In this document: piece after piece, positions 1 through 7,049 of the stretch | How the letters are laid out: each line of letters begins with the position of its first letter | Numbering within the stretch: position 1 is the stretch's first letter | The notes under the pieces: generated by a model | What the model was told of the DNA's origin: nothing | Databases searched by the model: none | Seen by the model: only the letters and a program-made list of their open reading frames with translations | Program-made: the position numbers and the translations under genes | Origin: Marinomonas flavescens | GTDB taxonomy: Bacteria > Pseudomonadota > Gammaproteobacteria > Pseudomonadales > Marinomonadaceae | Length of the DNA: 64,000 nt | Direction of reading: 5' to 3' | Assembly: GCF_004352835.1 (NCBI RefSeq) | Contig: NZ_SJSB01000002.1 | Span: forward strand, 186,001-250,000

Positions 1-1
1 G

Positions 2-436
2 GCCGTCAGTCAAACCGATCTGTATTGGATTTATGGCGGTGGTATTTTAGTCTTAACGCTATTAGTTACTTTTTGGAAGCCGCTATTGGCTGTTACGGTC
101 AACGAAGAGCTTGCTAAAGTGGAAGGCTATCCCGTTGAAGCGATTCGCTTGTTGCTTATGTTGCTGGTGGCTTTAGTGATTGCGGTCGCGATGAAGATTG
201 TAGGGGTCTTGCTGATTACCTCATTAATGATCATACCTGCTGCCACGGCGCGTAAATTATCTAATACGCCGATTCAAATGGCGACTATTTCGAGTTTTAT
301 TGGCTGTCTGGCTGTCTGTGGTGGTTTGTGGGCCTCTTATCGCTGGGATACTCCAACGGGCCCAAGTGTCGTGGTCTGTGCCGCTCTGCTCTTCATAATT
401 GCTTACAGCTCACCCTTTAAACGTCGGTCTGCCTGA
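2..436 (+). CDS. znuB: Zinc ABC transporter permease ZnuB, C-terminal part
   Basis: This is the C-terminal 144 residues of an ABC-3 family integral membrane permease. The reading frame is open from the first complete codon, so the gene starts upstream of the window. Three or four hydrophobic helices are visible, together with the family-typical segment IIPAATARKLS between helices. ZnuB forms the membrane channel for zinc delivered by the periplasmic protein ZnuA and powered by ZnuC. Those partners would lie upstream and cannot be seen here. A manganese or iron ABC-3 permease is possible, but the sequence reads most like ZnuB. A hairpin follows the stop codon. Confidence 0.85.
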   Translation, partial: AVSQTDLYWIYGGGILVLTLLVTFWKPLLAVTVNEELAKVEGYPVEAIRLLLMLLVALVIAVAMKIVGVLLITSLMIIPAATARKLSNTPIQMATISSFIGCLAVCGGLWASYRWDTPTGPSVVVCAALLFIIAYSSPFKRRSA

Positions 437-476
437 GTTCATACTAATCTTTCATTTTTCTTCTATTTTTTGAAAT

Positions 477-517
477 AAAGTCATTCTTAATAATTCATTA
501 GAATGACTTTATTCTCC
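477..517 (+). terminator. Hairpin after znuB
   Basis: An 11-bp perfect stem (AAAGTCATTCT at 477-487 and AGAATGACTTT at 500-510) encloses a 12-nt loop and is followed by a T-rich tract. It probably ends znuB transcription before the chemoreceptor gene. The stem is AT-rich, so terminator strength is uncertain. Confidence 0.55.
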
Positions 518-647
518 TTTTCGTTGATATCTGTAATGAAATCCTGCTTAGTTACGACATATACTATGTTTAGAACAATCGAAATATTTACTTTGTTTAT
601 AGGTTTTTTTGACTGGTTTTTATCTATTTTAAGGTGTGGAGAGTTAT

Positions 648-2279
648 ATGCAGGTTTTTTCAACCATTCGGGGACGCCTTTGGGGAAGTTATCTAATTTT
701 GTTTGTTTTAATGCTGTCGGTGATTGGTTTTTCAGCCACACGTTTTCAGTCATTGTCGAGCAATATCAAAGATATCGTGGGCGAGAATACGGCGCTAGTT
801 GAATTGACAGGCGAGTTGAATGTCAATGCAGAAAGTCTTGCTAGTCGCATTCTAATGCTCTTTGTATTAGAAGACAGAGATGCTCGAGTCGCTATTTATA
901 AAGAGATAGATGAACGAAACCGAATGTTAGATACGAGCCTTGCAAAAATGCAAAATCTCGTCAAATTGCCAGAAGATAAGCAAATTGTTGAGAAGCTTAA
1001 ATCTCAGCGGGCGGTTTACCAAAAAGCACTTCAAGACACGGTAGAAGCTCTAGAAATTGGCGAATTAGATGACGCTAGAAAGCTAATGGCGGGTCCAACA
1101 CGCGATGATTTACAAACATTTCTAAATGAAACGGCTGTGTTTTCTGAAAGGCAGCAAGCTATTATTCAATCAAAACAACAGAGCATATTATCAGAATCTG
1201 AATCGGGTATTTGGTTTGTGATTGGTGAAGGTATTTTAGCCTTGATCATTGGTGTTGTGATGTCTGTGTTGATCACCCGAAGTATTGTTAAACCATTGGG
1301 ACAAGTAGTTAGCTTGCTGGACAGTGTGGCTAAAGGGGACTTATCGCATAGCATTTCTATTAAGCAGAAAGGCGAAATTGGTCAATTAGTTGATAGTGTT
1401 ATTAGCATGCGTGCAAGCCTGGTTGGGGTAATAGATAAAATTGATCGCAGCGCCCAAACGGTTGTCAGCGCGGTCAAAAACATACGATCTAGTATGGAAA
1501 ACGTGCAGCAAGGATCTAATCAACAGCAAACAATGGTGAATGATATCCATAGTTCGGTTGGAGAGTTGTCAGAGGGTGTTACAACCATGGCAGAGCACGT
1601 TACCGTGTCTCGAAACCAAGCGGAAGCAGCCTATCATTTAGCACAACATGGTAAATCTGTTATCACTTCTGCAGCCAAAGATATTACCTCCGTTGCTACC
1701 TATATTGAAGAAACCTCTCATTCTGTCGCCAAACTTAAGGAAAGTGCTTCAACGGTATCTAACTTGGTGAACAGTATTCGTAATGTGGCAGAGCAAACTA
1801 ACTTGTTAGCACTGAATGCCTCTATCGAAGCGGCGCGAGCAGGTGAAACGGGTCGCGGTTTTGCTGTGGTCGCTGATGAAGTAAGAAATCTAGCAACGAG
1901 TACCGCAGAAGTAACTGAATCTATCGATAAAGTTATAACGGATATTGGTGGTTTATCTGTTCAAATCTCTGATGAAATGACCAAAGGGCAAGAGAAAATG
2001 CGCCTGGGTGTTTTGCAAATAGAAGAGGTTGTTCTTCCGTTAAGCCAGCTAGAATCGGACTCGGCAGTATCACTAAAAAGTCTTGATGAACTTTCTCAGT
2101 TAGCTCAACAGCAAGCAAGAGAGGTGAACGATATTGCGAATCATACGACGCTAATCGCCGAAGTGACGGTGAACAACGGTCAGACCTCTCTTCGCTTGAG
2201 TAAATTAACCGATGATTTGTTTGATGCAGCAGAGCAAACTAAAGAAGCGACATCTATCTTTACTTTGCCTGCTAGCTAG
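648..2279 (+). CDS. Methyl-accepting chemotaxis protein
   Basis: This is a 543-residue transmembrane chemoreceptor that would control CheA activity in response to a periplasmic ligand. A first membrane helix lies at about residues 14-34 and a second at about 188-210. The periplasmic helical part between them looks like a four-helix-bundle sensor. A HAMP segment follows, then a long coiled-coil signalling domain with the conserved hairpin tip ([19 protein letters not shown], then [15 protein letters not shown]). The ATG at 648 has a GGAG six bases upstream, so it is preferred to an in-frame GTG 12 bases earlier. No ligand can be assigned. The gene stands alone and converges on the doxX-like gene with a gap of only 6 bases. 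Confidence 0.92.
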   Translation: MQVFSTIRGRLWGSYLILFVLMLSVIGFSATRFQSLSSNIKDIVGENTALVELTGELNVNAESLASRILMLFVLEDRDARVAIYKEIDERNRMLDTSLAKMQNLVKLPEDKQIVEKLKSQRAVYQKALQDTVEALEIGELDDARKLMAGPTRDDLQTFLNETAVFSERQQAIIQSKQQSILSESESGIWFVIGEGILALIIGVVMSVLITRSIVKPLGQVVSLLDSVAKGDLSHSISIKQKGEIGQLVDSVISMRASLVGVIDKIDRSAQTVVSAVKNIRSSMENVQQGSNQQQTMVNDIHSSVGELSEGVTTMAEHVTVSRNQAEAAYHLAQHGKSVITSAAKDITSVATYIEETSHSVAKLKESASTVSNLVNSIRNVAEQTNLLALNASIEAARAGETGRGFAVVADEVRNLATSTAEVTESIDKVITDIGGLSVQISDEMTKGQEKMRLGVLQIEEVVLPLSQLESDSAVSLKSLDELSQLAQQQAREVNDIANHTTLIAEVTVNNGQTSLRLSKLTDDLFDAAEQTKEATSIFTLPAS

Positions 2280-2285
2280 ACGCTT

Positions 2286-2756
2286 TTAGCGTTTAGATAT
2301 TAAGTGATCAAGAGAAAGAACCCCTGCGCCGCGATACATGAGCGCTAATGCAATAGCGAGCCATGTGGCGTGGGTTGGGTAAGCATCTGGGTAGATAAAG
2401 ATTTGGATGACCAAAGTCATACCAGCCAGACCTAGAGCGGCGAATCGAGTGAAAAAACCAGTCAGAATCAGAATAGGCAGAACATGCTCGGCTATCGCCG
2501 CTAATAAGGCGGCAATGGCAGGAGAAAGCAATGGTAGGTTGTATTCGTATTCAAAGAGAAACAGGGTGGATTCTTTTAAATGCGGCCATCCTAATTGAAT
2601 ATGCCCACTTATAATATCCAGTGCAAATCCCTCAATTTTAGTTTGTCCAGATTTCCAAAATACTGCCGCAATCGCAAATCTCGCGATAAAAAGTACCAGC
2701 GACTCAGGAATTCGACGAAACAAAGCATCACTTTTAGATAAGATTAAAGACAGCAT
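2286..2756 (-). CDS. DoxX family membrane protein (BufD-like)
   Basis: This is a 156-residue protein with about four membrane helices and the DoxX family pattern, including an early ARFAIAAVFWKSGQTKIEGF segment. It is the last gene of a minus-strand run that starts with a DUF2282 precursor, a DUF692 enzyme and a DUF2063 protein. DoxX proteins in that position are called BufD in bufferin loci. Their exact role is not settled; electron supply or membrane anchoring has been suggested for the wider family. The gap to the upstream gene is 23 bases, consistent with co-transcription. The function assignment rests on context more than on catalytic motifs. Confidence 0.8.
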   Translation of the reverse strand: MLSLILSKSDALFRRIPESLVLFIARFAIAAVFWKSGQTKIEGFALDIISGHIQLGWPHLKESTLFLFEYEYNLPLLSPAIAALLAAIAEHVLPILILTGFFTRFAALGLAGMTLVIQIFIYPDAYPTHATWLAIALALMYRGAGVLSLDHLISKR

Positions 2757-2779
2757 TTTTTACCCTCATGGTTTTATTG

Positions 2780-3544
2780 TTACTCAGCTTTTATGGGCTG
2801 AACAGCAATGTAGGAAATTAATTTCCATTCTATTAATTTGGCTAACGTAGCCCCAAGGTCGAAATCATTCGAGTCAGGCAGTGCTTCTTCTAGGCTTTTG
2901 TTCTGTAACAACTGTTTGAAAAAACGGGCTTCTTCATAGCTAATGACATGCAGTTGAGCGATTAAATGAGATTTGGCTATCAACAAATACTCACACTCAT
3001 TAATTGCCACCTGATTTAAGCGTAAACGACCGTCGTTACGATGGGCTTGATAAAGTGAGCCAATGGCAAAAGGGGACGTTAGTAATTGTGTTGTTGGCGG
3101 TAAACTTAAATACAGCTCAGAGGGATCTTCTGCCTGAGCAAAGGCCGTTGCTACCTCTTCGTGATCTAGCGTGCGGTATTCTGCATCATTGGTTAGAGTC
3201 AGCAAATTGTATTCTAGAGCTGCTAAGTCAGCGAGAAAGGGTAACGTTTTAGCTGGGTCAAATTGGCGAATGAAATCTGAAAAAAAATGACCATATTCGC
3301 TGATAATAGGGGATTCTGGAGGCGAAACCAGTAAGTACTGCTTAGCCATAGCACGAAAGAAGTCGTCTCCAACTAAGGCCTGAGTCACGGGAAATATGTC
3401 GGCTAATGCATCGATCAAGGATACGACTACGTTGTTACGATATACGTTAAGTCGAATTTCTTTTTCTTGCATCGTTTGAGCGTCGATTTCACGATAAAAA
3501 CGTGTGTCATCCGTCAACAGTGCAGCTTTAAATTCGTTGTTCAT
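2780..3544 (-). CDS. DUF2063 protein, RiPP maturation partner (BufC/HvfC-like)
   Basis: This is a soluble 254-residue protein with a helical N-terminal half that includes the LNVYRNNVVVSLIDALADIFP region typical of DUF2063 (HvfC/BufC/MbnC-type partner proteins). Such proteins bind the precursor peptide and its DUF692 enzyme so that cysteines of the precursor can be oxidised. The start is placed at the ATG at 3544, which begins MNNEFKAALL. A GTG four codons upstream is less likely. The gene overlaps the end of the DUF692 gene by 17 bases, which suggests translational coupling of the two subunits. The family call is good, but activity on the adjacent precursor is inferred from position. Confidence 0.85.
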   Translation of the reverse strand: MNNEFKAALLTDDTRFYREIDAQTMQEKEIRLNVYRNNVVVSLIDALADIFPVTQALVGDDFFRAMAKQYLLVSPPESPIISEYGHFFSDFIRQFDPAKTLPFLADLAALEYNLLTLTNDAEYRTLDHEEVATAFAQAEDPSELYLSLPPTTQLLTSPFAIGSLYQAHRNDGRLRLNQVAINECEYLLIAKSHLIAQLHVISYEEARFFKQLLQNKSLEEALPDSNDFDLGATLAKLIEWKLISYIAVQPIKAE

Positions 3545-4445
3545 AGCGACTCTCACTTTCCATTAGTACGTTTTGTCGAATGGTATCGGCATAGCGTGCT
3601 TCGGCTAGTAATTCAGACAGCAGGGGAAGATTACCATCGCGTTCAATTAACGTCGGACTGGCAAGATTCAATGAATTAAGTTGGCGACATGTATGTTGAT
3701 AAAGCGTCCATACATCATCAGATACAGGTTCATCATGGCTGTCTATTTTCAATGGCAATATGGTGTTGCCGTCTACCGTATGACCGGCAAGATGCATTTG
3801 TCCTACCGCATCGAGTGGGAAGTCATTGAGATAGTCATAAGGGTTGGTCCTGTTATTAAAACAAGATACCTCCACATTATTTATATCCAGTAATAATCCA
3901 CAGCCTGTGCGTTTAGCAATCTCACGGATGAAGTCAGTCTCGCTCATGTTGCTGCGCGTGAAGGAAAAATAGGTTGAGGGGTTTTCAAGTAAAATTTGTC
4001 GTTGTAGACACTCTTGTACTTGCTCAATATGTCGACATACACGATCTAATGTTGGGCGATCATAAGGAACAGGCAATAAATCATTTAAGAACTGGCTGTA
4101 GTGTGTTGACCATGCTAAATGTTCTGAAAAAATAGCAGGTTGAATCTCGTCGACCAAGGTGGCAACGCGTTTTAAATGTTCAAGATCAAGCGCTGTTTCA
4201 CCGCCAATAGACAACCCAACACCATGTACGGTGAGAGGGTAATGTTCACGAATTTGATGTAAATAATGGCGAGCAGGCCCTCCTTTACTTAAGTAATTCT
4301 CCGCATGAATTTCAAAAAATCCTACCTCGGGTAAGTCGCTTAATATGCTTTGATAATAAGCAGGTTTTAAACTGATACCAGAGAGGGATGAAAAGGTCGA
4401 AGGAGGAAATTTCCCACCTTCGACTTTTGGAGTGAAACGAGACAT
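3528..4445 (-). CDS. DUF692 multinuclear iron enzyme (BufB/MbnB-like)
   Basis: This is a 305-residue TIM-barrel protein of the DUF692 (MbnB/TglH/BufB) family. These enzymes use two or three iron atoms and oxygen to modify cysteines of a ribosomal peptide. Likely metal-binding stretches are visible in family order: FFEIHAENY, HGVGLSIGG, FSEHLAWS, LLDINNVEVS, QMHLAGH, DSHDEP and LIERDGN. They supply the expected histidine, glutamate and aspartate ligands. Position between a DUF2282 precursor gene (20 bases upstream) and a DUF2063 gene (overlapping downstream) matches bufferin loci, where the product has been described as modifying cysteines to thiooxazole groups that bind copper. The exact product here is inferred. 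Confidence 0.92.
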   Translation of the reverse strand: MSRFTPKVEGGKFPPSTFSSLSGISLKPAYYQSILSDLPEVGFFEIHAENYLSKGGPARHYLHQIREHYPLTVHGVGLSIGGETALDLEHLKRVATLVDEIQPAIFSEHLAWSTHYSQFLNDLLPVPYDRPTLDRVCRHIEQVQECLQRQILLENPSTYFSFTRSNMSETDFIREIAKRTGCGLLLDINNVEVSCFNNRTNPYDYLNDFPLDAVGQMHLAGHTVDGNTILPLKIDSHDEPVSDDVWTLYQHTCRQLNSLNLASPTLIERDGNLPLLSELLAEARYADTIRQNVLMESESRYEQRI

Positions 4446-4465
4446 AAGAATGCGCGTCCGTTTAC

Positions 4466-4741
4466 TTAGAAAGCTTTCAATTGGCCGTGGCCAGTAGGGG
4501 ATGTTTTAGAATCCATTTCTATGCAAGTACCGGCAGGAACGATTTTCCAAGCATTGGCTTGGTAGTCAGTTTTAGAGGTGCCTGCACAAGAAGTACCTGG
4601 GCCTGCAGCACAATCATTTTGACCTGCTAGAGCAACACCGAAACATTTTTCTTTGCTGGCGGCTTGTGCCGGTACTGACACAGCAGAAATAGCAACGGCA
4701 GTACCTAGAGCTAGAGCGAGAGATGCTTTTGTATTTTTCAT
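4466..4741 (-). CDS. DUF2282 bufferin-type RiPP precursor (BufA1-like)
   Basis: This is a 91-residue secreted peptide precursor. Residues 1-27 form a clear Sec signal peptide ending in PAQA, and the mature part carries exactly four cysteines, at 33, 44, 52 and 73. Length, signal peptide and cysteine number fit DUF2282 (BufA1). In the described system two cysteines become heterocycles and the others form a disulfide, giving a periplasmic copper-buffering peptide. A GAGGA ribosome-binding site lies 8 bases before the ATG. It is the first structural gene of the buf-type run and has a candidate ECF promoter upstream. Which cysteines are modified cannot be read from sequence alone. Confidence 0.88.
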   Translation of the reverse strand: MKNTKASLALALGTAVAISAVSVPAQAASKEKCFGVALAGQNDCAAGPGTSCAGTSKTDYQANAWKIVPAGTCIEMDSKTSPTGHGQLKAF

Positions 4742-4777
4742 TGGTGTATCCTCATTTTTTTAATAGTGTATCAAAGG

Positions 4778-4814
4778 GGTAACAAGCAAAACCGTTCGCC
4801 TTACTTGTGTTACC
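4778..4814. repeat. Inverted repeat GGTAACA / TGTTACC in the bufA leader
   Basis: GGTAACA at 4778-4784 is an exact inverted copy of TGTTACC at 4808-4814, with a 23-base gap. It sits between the candidate ECF promoter and the precursor start codon, so it would lie in the 5' untranslated region or act as an operator. Confidence 0.35.
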
Positions 4815-4821
4815 TATCTTT

Positions 4822-4848
4822 GACGTGAACGAAATGGTTTTTCTTACA
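4822..4848 (-). promoter_or_regulatory. Candidate ECF sigma promoter of the bufferin operon
   Basis: Read on the minus strand, TGTAAG (4848-4843) is followed after 17 bases by CGTC (4825-4822). This is the layout of many ECF sigma promoters. It lies about 80 bases before the precursor start codon and just downstream of the sigma/anti-sigma genes. It is a pattern match only. Confidence 0.4.
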
Positions 4849-4877
4849 CAATATAATGAGAAAAATTAAAAAAAAAG

Positions 4878-5063
4878 TTATGTGGCGTCAGGATCTTGCG
4901 TATAACGTTTTGAAATTGAACGTAATTCTTCCATTTGTTGTGAGAAACGACGGCAGGGAGGGCAGATAGTTGTATGGACCCCTAAAGCGACTTTTTCTTT
5001 TGTATTGAGAGGACGGTCGAGTTTTTCTGATAAAAGTTGAGTCGCTTGATGGCAGCTCATCAT
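4878..5063 (-). CDS. Small zinc-finger (zf-HC2-like) anti-sigma factor
   Basis: This is a 61-residue cytoplasmic protein starting MMSCHQATQLLSEKLDRPL and carrying the anti-sigma zinc pattern: an early Cys-His, then H-x3-C-x2-C in VHTTICPPC. It has no membrane segment, unlike many anti-sigma factors, so it would act as a soluble, metal- or redox-responsive inhibitor. Its ATG overlaps the stop codon of the sigma factor gene as ATGA, which implies translational coupling. The ATG at 5063 is preferred to a start further upstream inside the sigma gene. The partner is almost certainly the adjacent sigma factor. Zinc binding is inferred from the motif. Confidence 0.8.
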   Translation of the reverse strand: MMSCHQATQLLSEKLDRPLNTKEKVALGVHTTICPPCRRFSQQMEELRSISKRYTQDPDAT

Positions 5064-5692
5064 GATGATTTCTCCTTTTGGTACCAACTGTCTTCTAAGC
5101 ATTCTCTCAAACGTAAGCGGGCACGGTAAAGTGTCACGTTTAGATTGCTGACAGAAACTTCTTCGTTATGACAAATTTCAGCGGTGTCCATTTCGAGGAA
5201 CTCGCGCATCATAAAAAAGCGGCTGTATTTTTCTGGGAGAGCATTCAAGCAGGCATCAAACACTCGCCAGAAATGCGCGTTTTCAACGCCGTGATCCGGG
5301 TTGTCCCACTTCTGAGGTCGTTCATTTTTTTGCCAATGACCGTGCTCGTTAAACAGTTTTTCAATCAACTCTTCACCATTTATATTTGGACCGTCTTCTA
5401 ATTGACTGGCCGCAGTATGGCGTTTCTCTTTACGAAGTAAATCGATTAGTTTGTTCTTTAAAATTGAGAACACCCATGTTTTTAGTGCTGCTTGACGTGA
5501 AAATCGTTCAATATTTTGGTATGCAGAGAGCATCGCTTCTTGAACTGCATCTTCGGCAAGTTGTTCATCACGTACCTGTACGCGGGCGAATTTTATCATC
5601 TGGAGCCGAAGATCATTCATAAACTCGGCATTCAGAAAAATCCCCGCTGCATGTGAGTATCCTGCTTCCGAAGAAAGATTGGCGTTTGTCAT
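5060..5692 (-). CDS. ECF-type RNA polymerase sigma factor
   Basis: This is a 210-residue sigma-70 family factor with only regions 2 and 4. Region 2 covers about residues 30-95 (LAEDAVQEAMLSAYQNIERF, then LKTWVFSILKNKLIDLLR). Region 4 covers about 145-200 (LNALPEKYSRFFMMREFLEM, then SNLNVTLYRARLRLRECL). It is coupled to a zinc-finger anti-sigma gene and directly precedes the bufferin-type genes. Sigma factors of this kind control buf genes in Caulobacter (SigF) and other Proteobacteria, so it is the likely activator of the copper-peptide operon. No good copy of the TGTAAG/CGTC pattern was found upstream of this gene itself. Confidence 0.9.
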   Translation of the reverse strand: MTNANLSSEAGYSHAAGIFLNAEFMNDLRLQMIKFARVQVRDEQLAEDAVQEAMLSAYQNIERFSRQAALKTWVFSILKNKLIDLLRKEKRHTAASQLEDGPNINGEELIEKLFNEHGHWQKNERPQKWDNPDHGVENAHFWRVFDACLNALPEKYSRFFMMREFLEMDTAEICHNEEVSVSNLNVTLYRARLRLRECLEDSWYQKEKSS

Positions 5693-5786
5693 TTAAGCCT
5701 CTGCTATATTGAATATTAGTTTTTTAGACTATGAATTAGCTCAAATGTTCTGGCGGAAGAAAGTTTTTTTTCAGTATATAAAATTA

Positions 5787-6260
5787 CTATTTATTAAGTG
5801 CCGTGAATGCTTTGTTTATACTCTCTTTTGTATAAGGGGGTGAAATGCTACCAGCCAGTTGTTGGTGTTTATTGATCAGTAATAATAAGCCATGGTTATC
5901 GTTGTAGCCCACCTTGGTAACGATGGCGGAGGTTTCTTTATAAAACCTATTACTAGGTCGCAAGATCGCTTGGCCACTCTCTTCAAAAGCAGATACTTCG
6001 CCTTGGCAAATGGCATCACAAATAGCTGGCTGTAATAGAAGCCCATACCATTTATCTTTTTTTACTCCGGCGATACTTAATAGATTTGGTAAATCCCGCG
6101 GCTCTGGCAATAGGCTAATTTGTAATGCGGCTTGTTCTTGTTCAGACAGATGTGGTTCCTCGAAATAATTGCTAAAGGTTTCGCTTAGCCCACAGAGAAT
6201 GCCTGCGACAGCGATAAGGGTAAAAATCCAAGCAGCCGTAGAGTTACTTTTGCGTTTCAT
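5787..6260 (-). CDS. Uncharacterised membrane-anchored protein
   Basis: This is a 157-residue protein with one N-terminal membrane helix (about residues 10-28) and a periplasmic C-terminal domain. It contains a CxxxC pair (CDAIC) early in that domain, and a tail (LLLLINKHQQLAGSI, then PPYTKESI) that faintly resembles the end of SCO/thioredoxin-like proteins. That resemblance is weak, and no other SCO metal-binding motif is evident. It starts with an ATGA overlap after the gamma carbonic anhydrase gene and so is probably co-expressed with it. No function is assigned. Confidence 0.65.
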   Translation of the reverse strand: MKRKSNSTAAWIFTLIAVAGILCGLSETFSNYFEEPHLSEQEQAALQISLLPEPRDLPNLLSIAGVKKDKWYGLLLQPAICDAICQGEVSAFEESGQAILRPSNRFYKETSAIVTKVGYNDNHGLLLLINKHQQLAGSISPPYTKESINKAFTALNK

Positions 6261-6826
6261 TGTGTCTCTTTCTCTTTGTTGTTCTGACTTAGTTGAGTTG
6301 CTTCACTGAGGTATTCGTCTTTTAGTTTTACATAGTTAAGACCGGCATACTGGAAGTATTCAATCTCTTTTTCACTCAATGCTCGAGCTTGTTTGACGGG
6401 AGATCCTAGGTACAAATAACCAGACTCAAGACGTTTACCTGGCGGTACTAGCGAACCCGCACCGATAATAACGCGATCTTCAATAATAGCGCCATCTAGG
6501 ATTGTGGTACTCATTCCAACTAATACCTTATTGCCAATCTGACAACCATGCAGCATGGCCATGTGGCCAATAGTAACATCGTCGCCAATAGTTAGCGGAT
6601 GGCCGTCTGGTTTATAGGCGCTGGCGTGAGTGATGTGTAAGCAAGAATTGTCTTGAATGCTGGTACGTGCCCCAATGTGAATGTGGTGCATATCACCACG
6701 TATGGCAACCAAAGGCCAAACGGAGCTGTCTTCACCAATGACAACGTCACCAATAATCACAGCGCTGTCGTCAACCCAAACTCGCGCACCTAGTTGTGGC
6801 GTCTTACCACGAAACGATTTAATCAC
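6257..6826 (-). CDS. Gamma-class carbonic anhydrase family protein (YrdA-like)
   Basis: This is a 189-residue left-handed beta-helix protein built from hexapeptide repeats. The zinc-site histidines of the gamma carbonic anhydrase family are visible in SCLHITHAS and in GHMAMLHGC. Family members bind a divalent metal at the trimer interface; many, such as YrdA, show little or no measured carbonic anhydrase activity, so the catalytic role is uncertain. The protein is cytoplasmic. The gene is divergent from prlC and overlaps the next gene by 4 bases. Confidence 0.88.
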   Translation of the reverse strand: MIKSFRGKTPQLGARVWVDDSAVIIGDVVIGEDSSVWPLVAIRGDMHHIHIGARTSIQDNSCLHITHASAYKPDGHPLTIGDDVTIGHMAMLHGCQIGNKVLVGMSTTILDGAIIEDRVIIGAGSLVPPGKRLESGYLYLGSPVKQARALSEKEIEYFQYAGLNYVKLKDEYLSEATQLSQNNKEKETQ

Positions 6827-6985
6827 TGTAAAGTCTCTCTTTTATCGGACGTTCTGTGTGCAGTAAAGATGAACTATCGGCATGATAGTGATTTCATCAT
6901 TGAAAAAACATAAATACCACATATCTTATTAGGTATAGATTGCTTTACATAAGGCCGCGAATGCGCGCCCTTAACCATTTTTATG

Positions 6986-7028
6986 AAACGCGATGCACAA
7001 GAGACCATGGTGGTCTTAGCGCGTTTTT
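6986..7028 (+). terminator. Terminator-like hairpin in the prlC leader
   Basis: AAACGCG (6986-6992) pairs with CGCGTTT (7020-7026), with an inner stem AGACCA/TGGTCT (7002-7007 and 7011-7016). A run of five T follows at 7024-7028. It lies 22 bases before the prlC start codon and no gene precedes it on this strand, so it would be an attenuator or the end of a small RNA. Confidence 0.45.
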
Positions 7029-7049
7029 CGCATAGAAGGATAACATGAT

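Noticed and set aside
487-802. Overlapping short reading frames on both strands before the chemoreceptor
   Set aside because: They run through the znuB hairpin region or the chemoreceptor coding frame, lack ribosome-binding sites and resemble no family.
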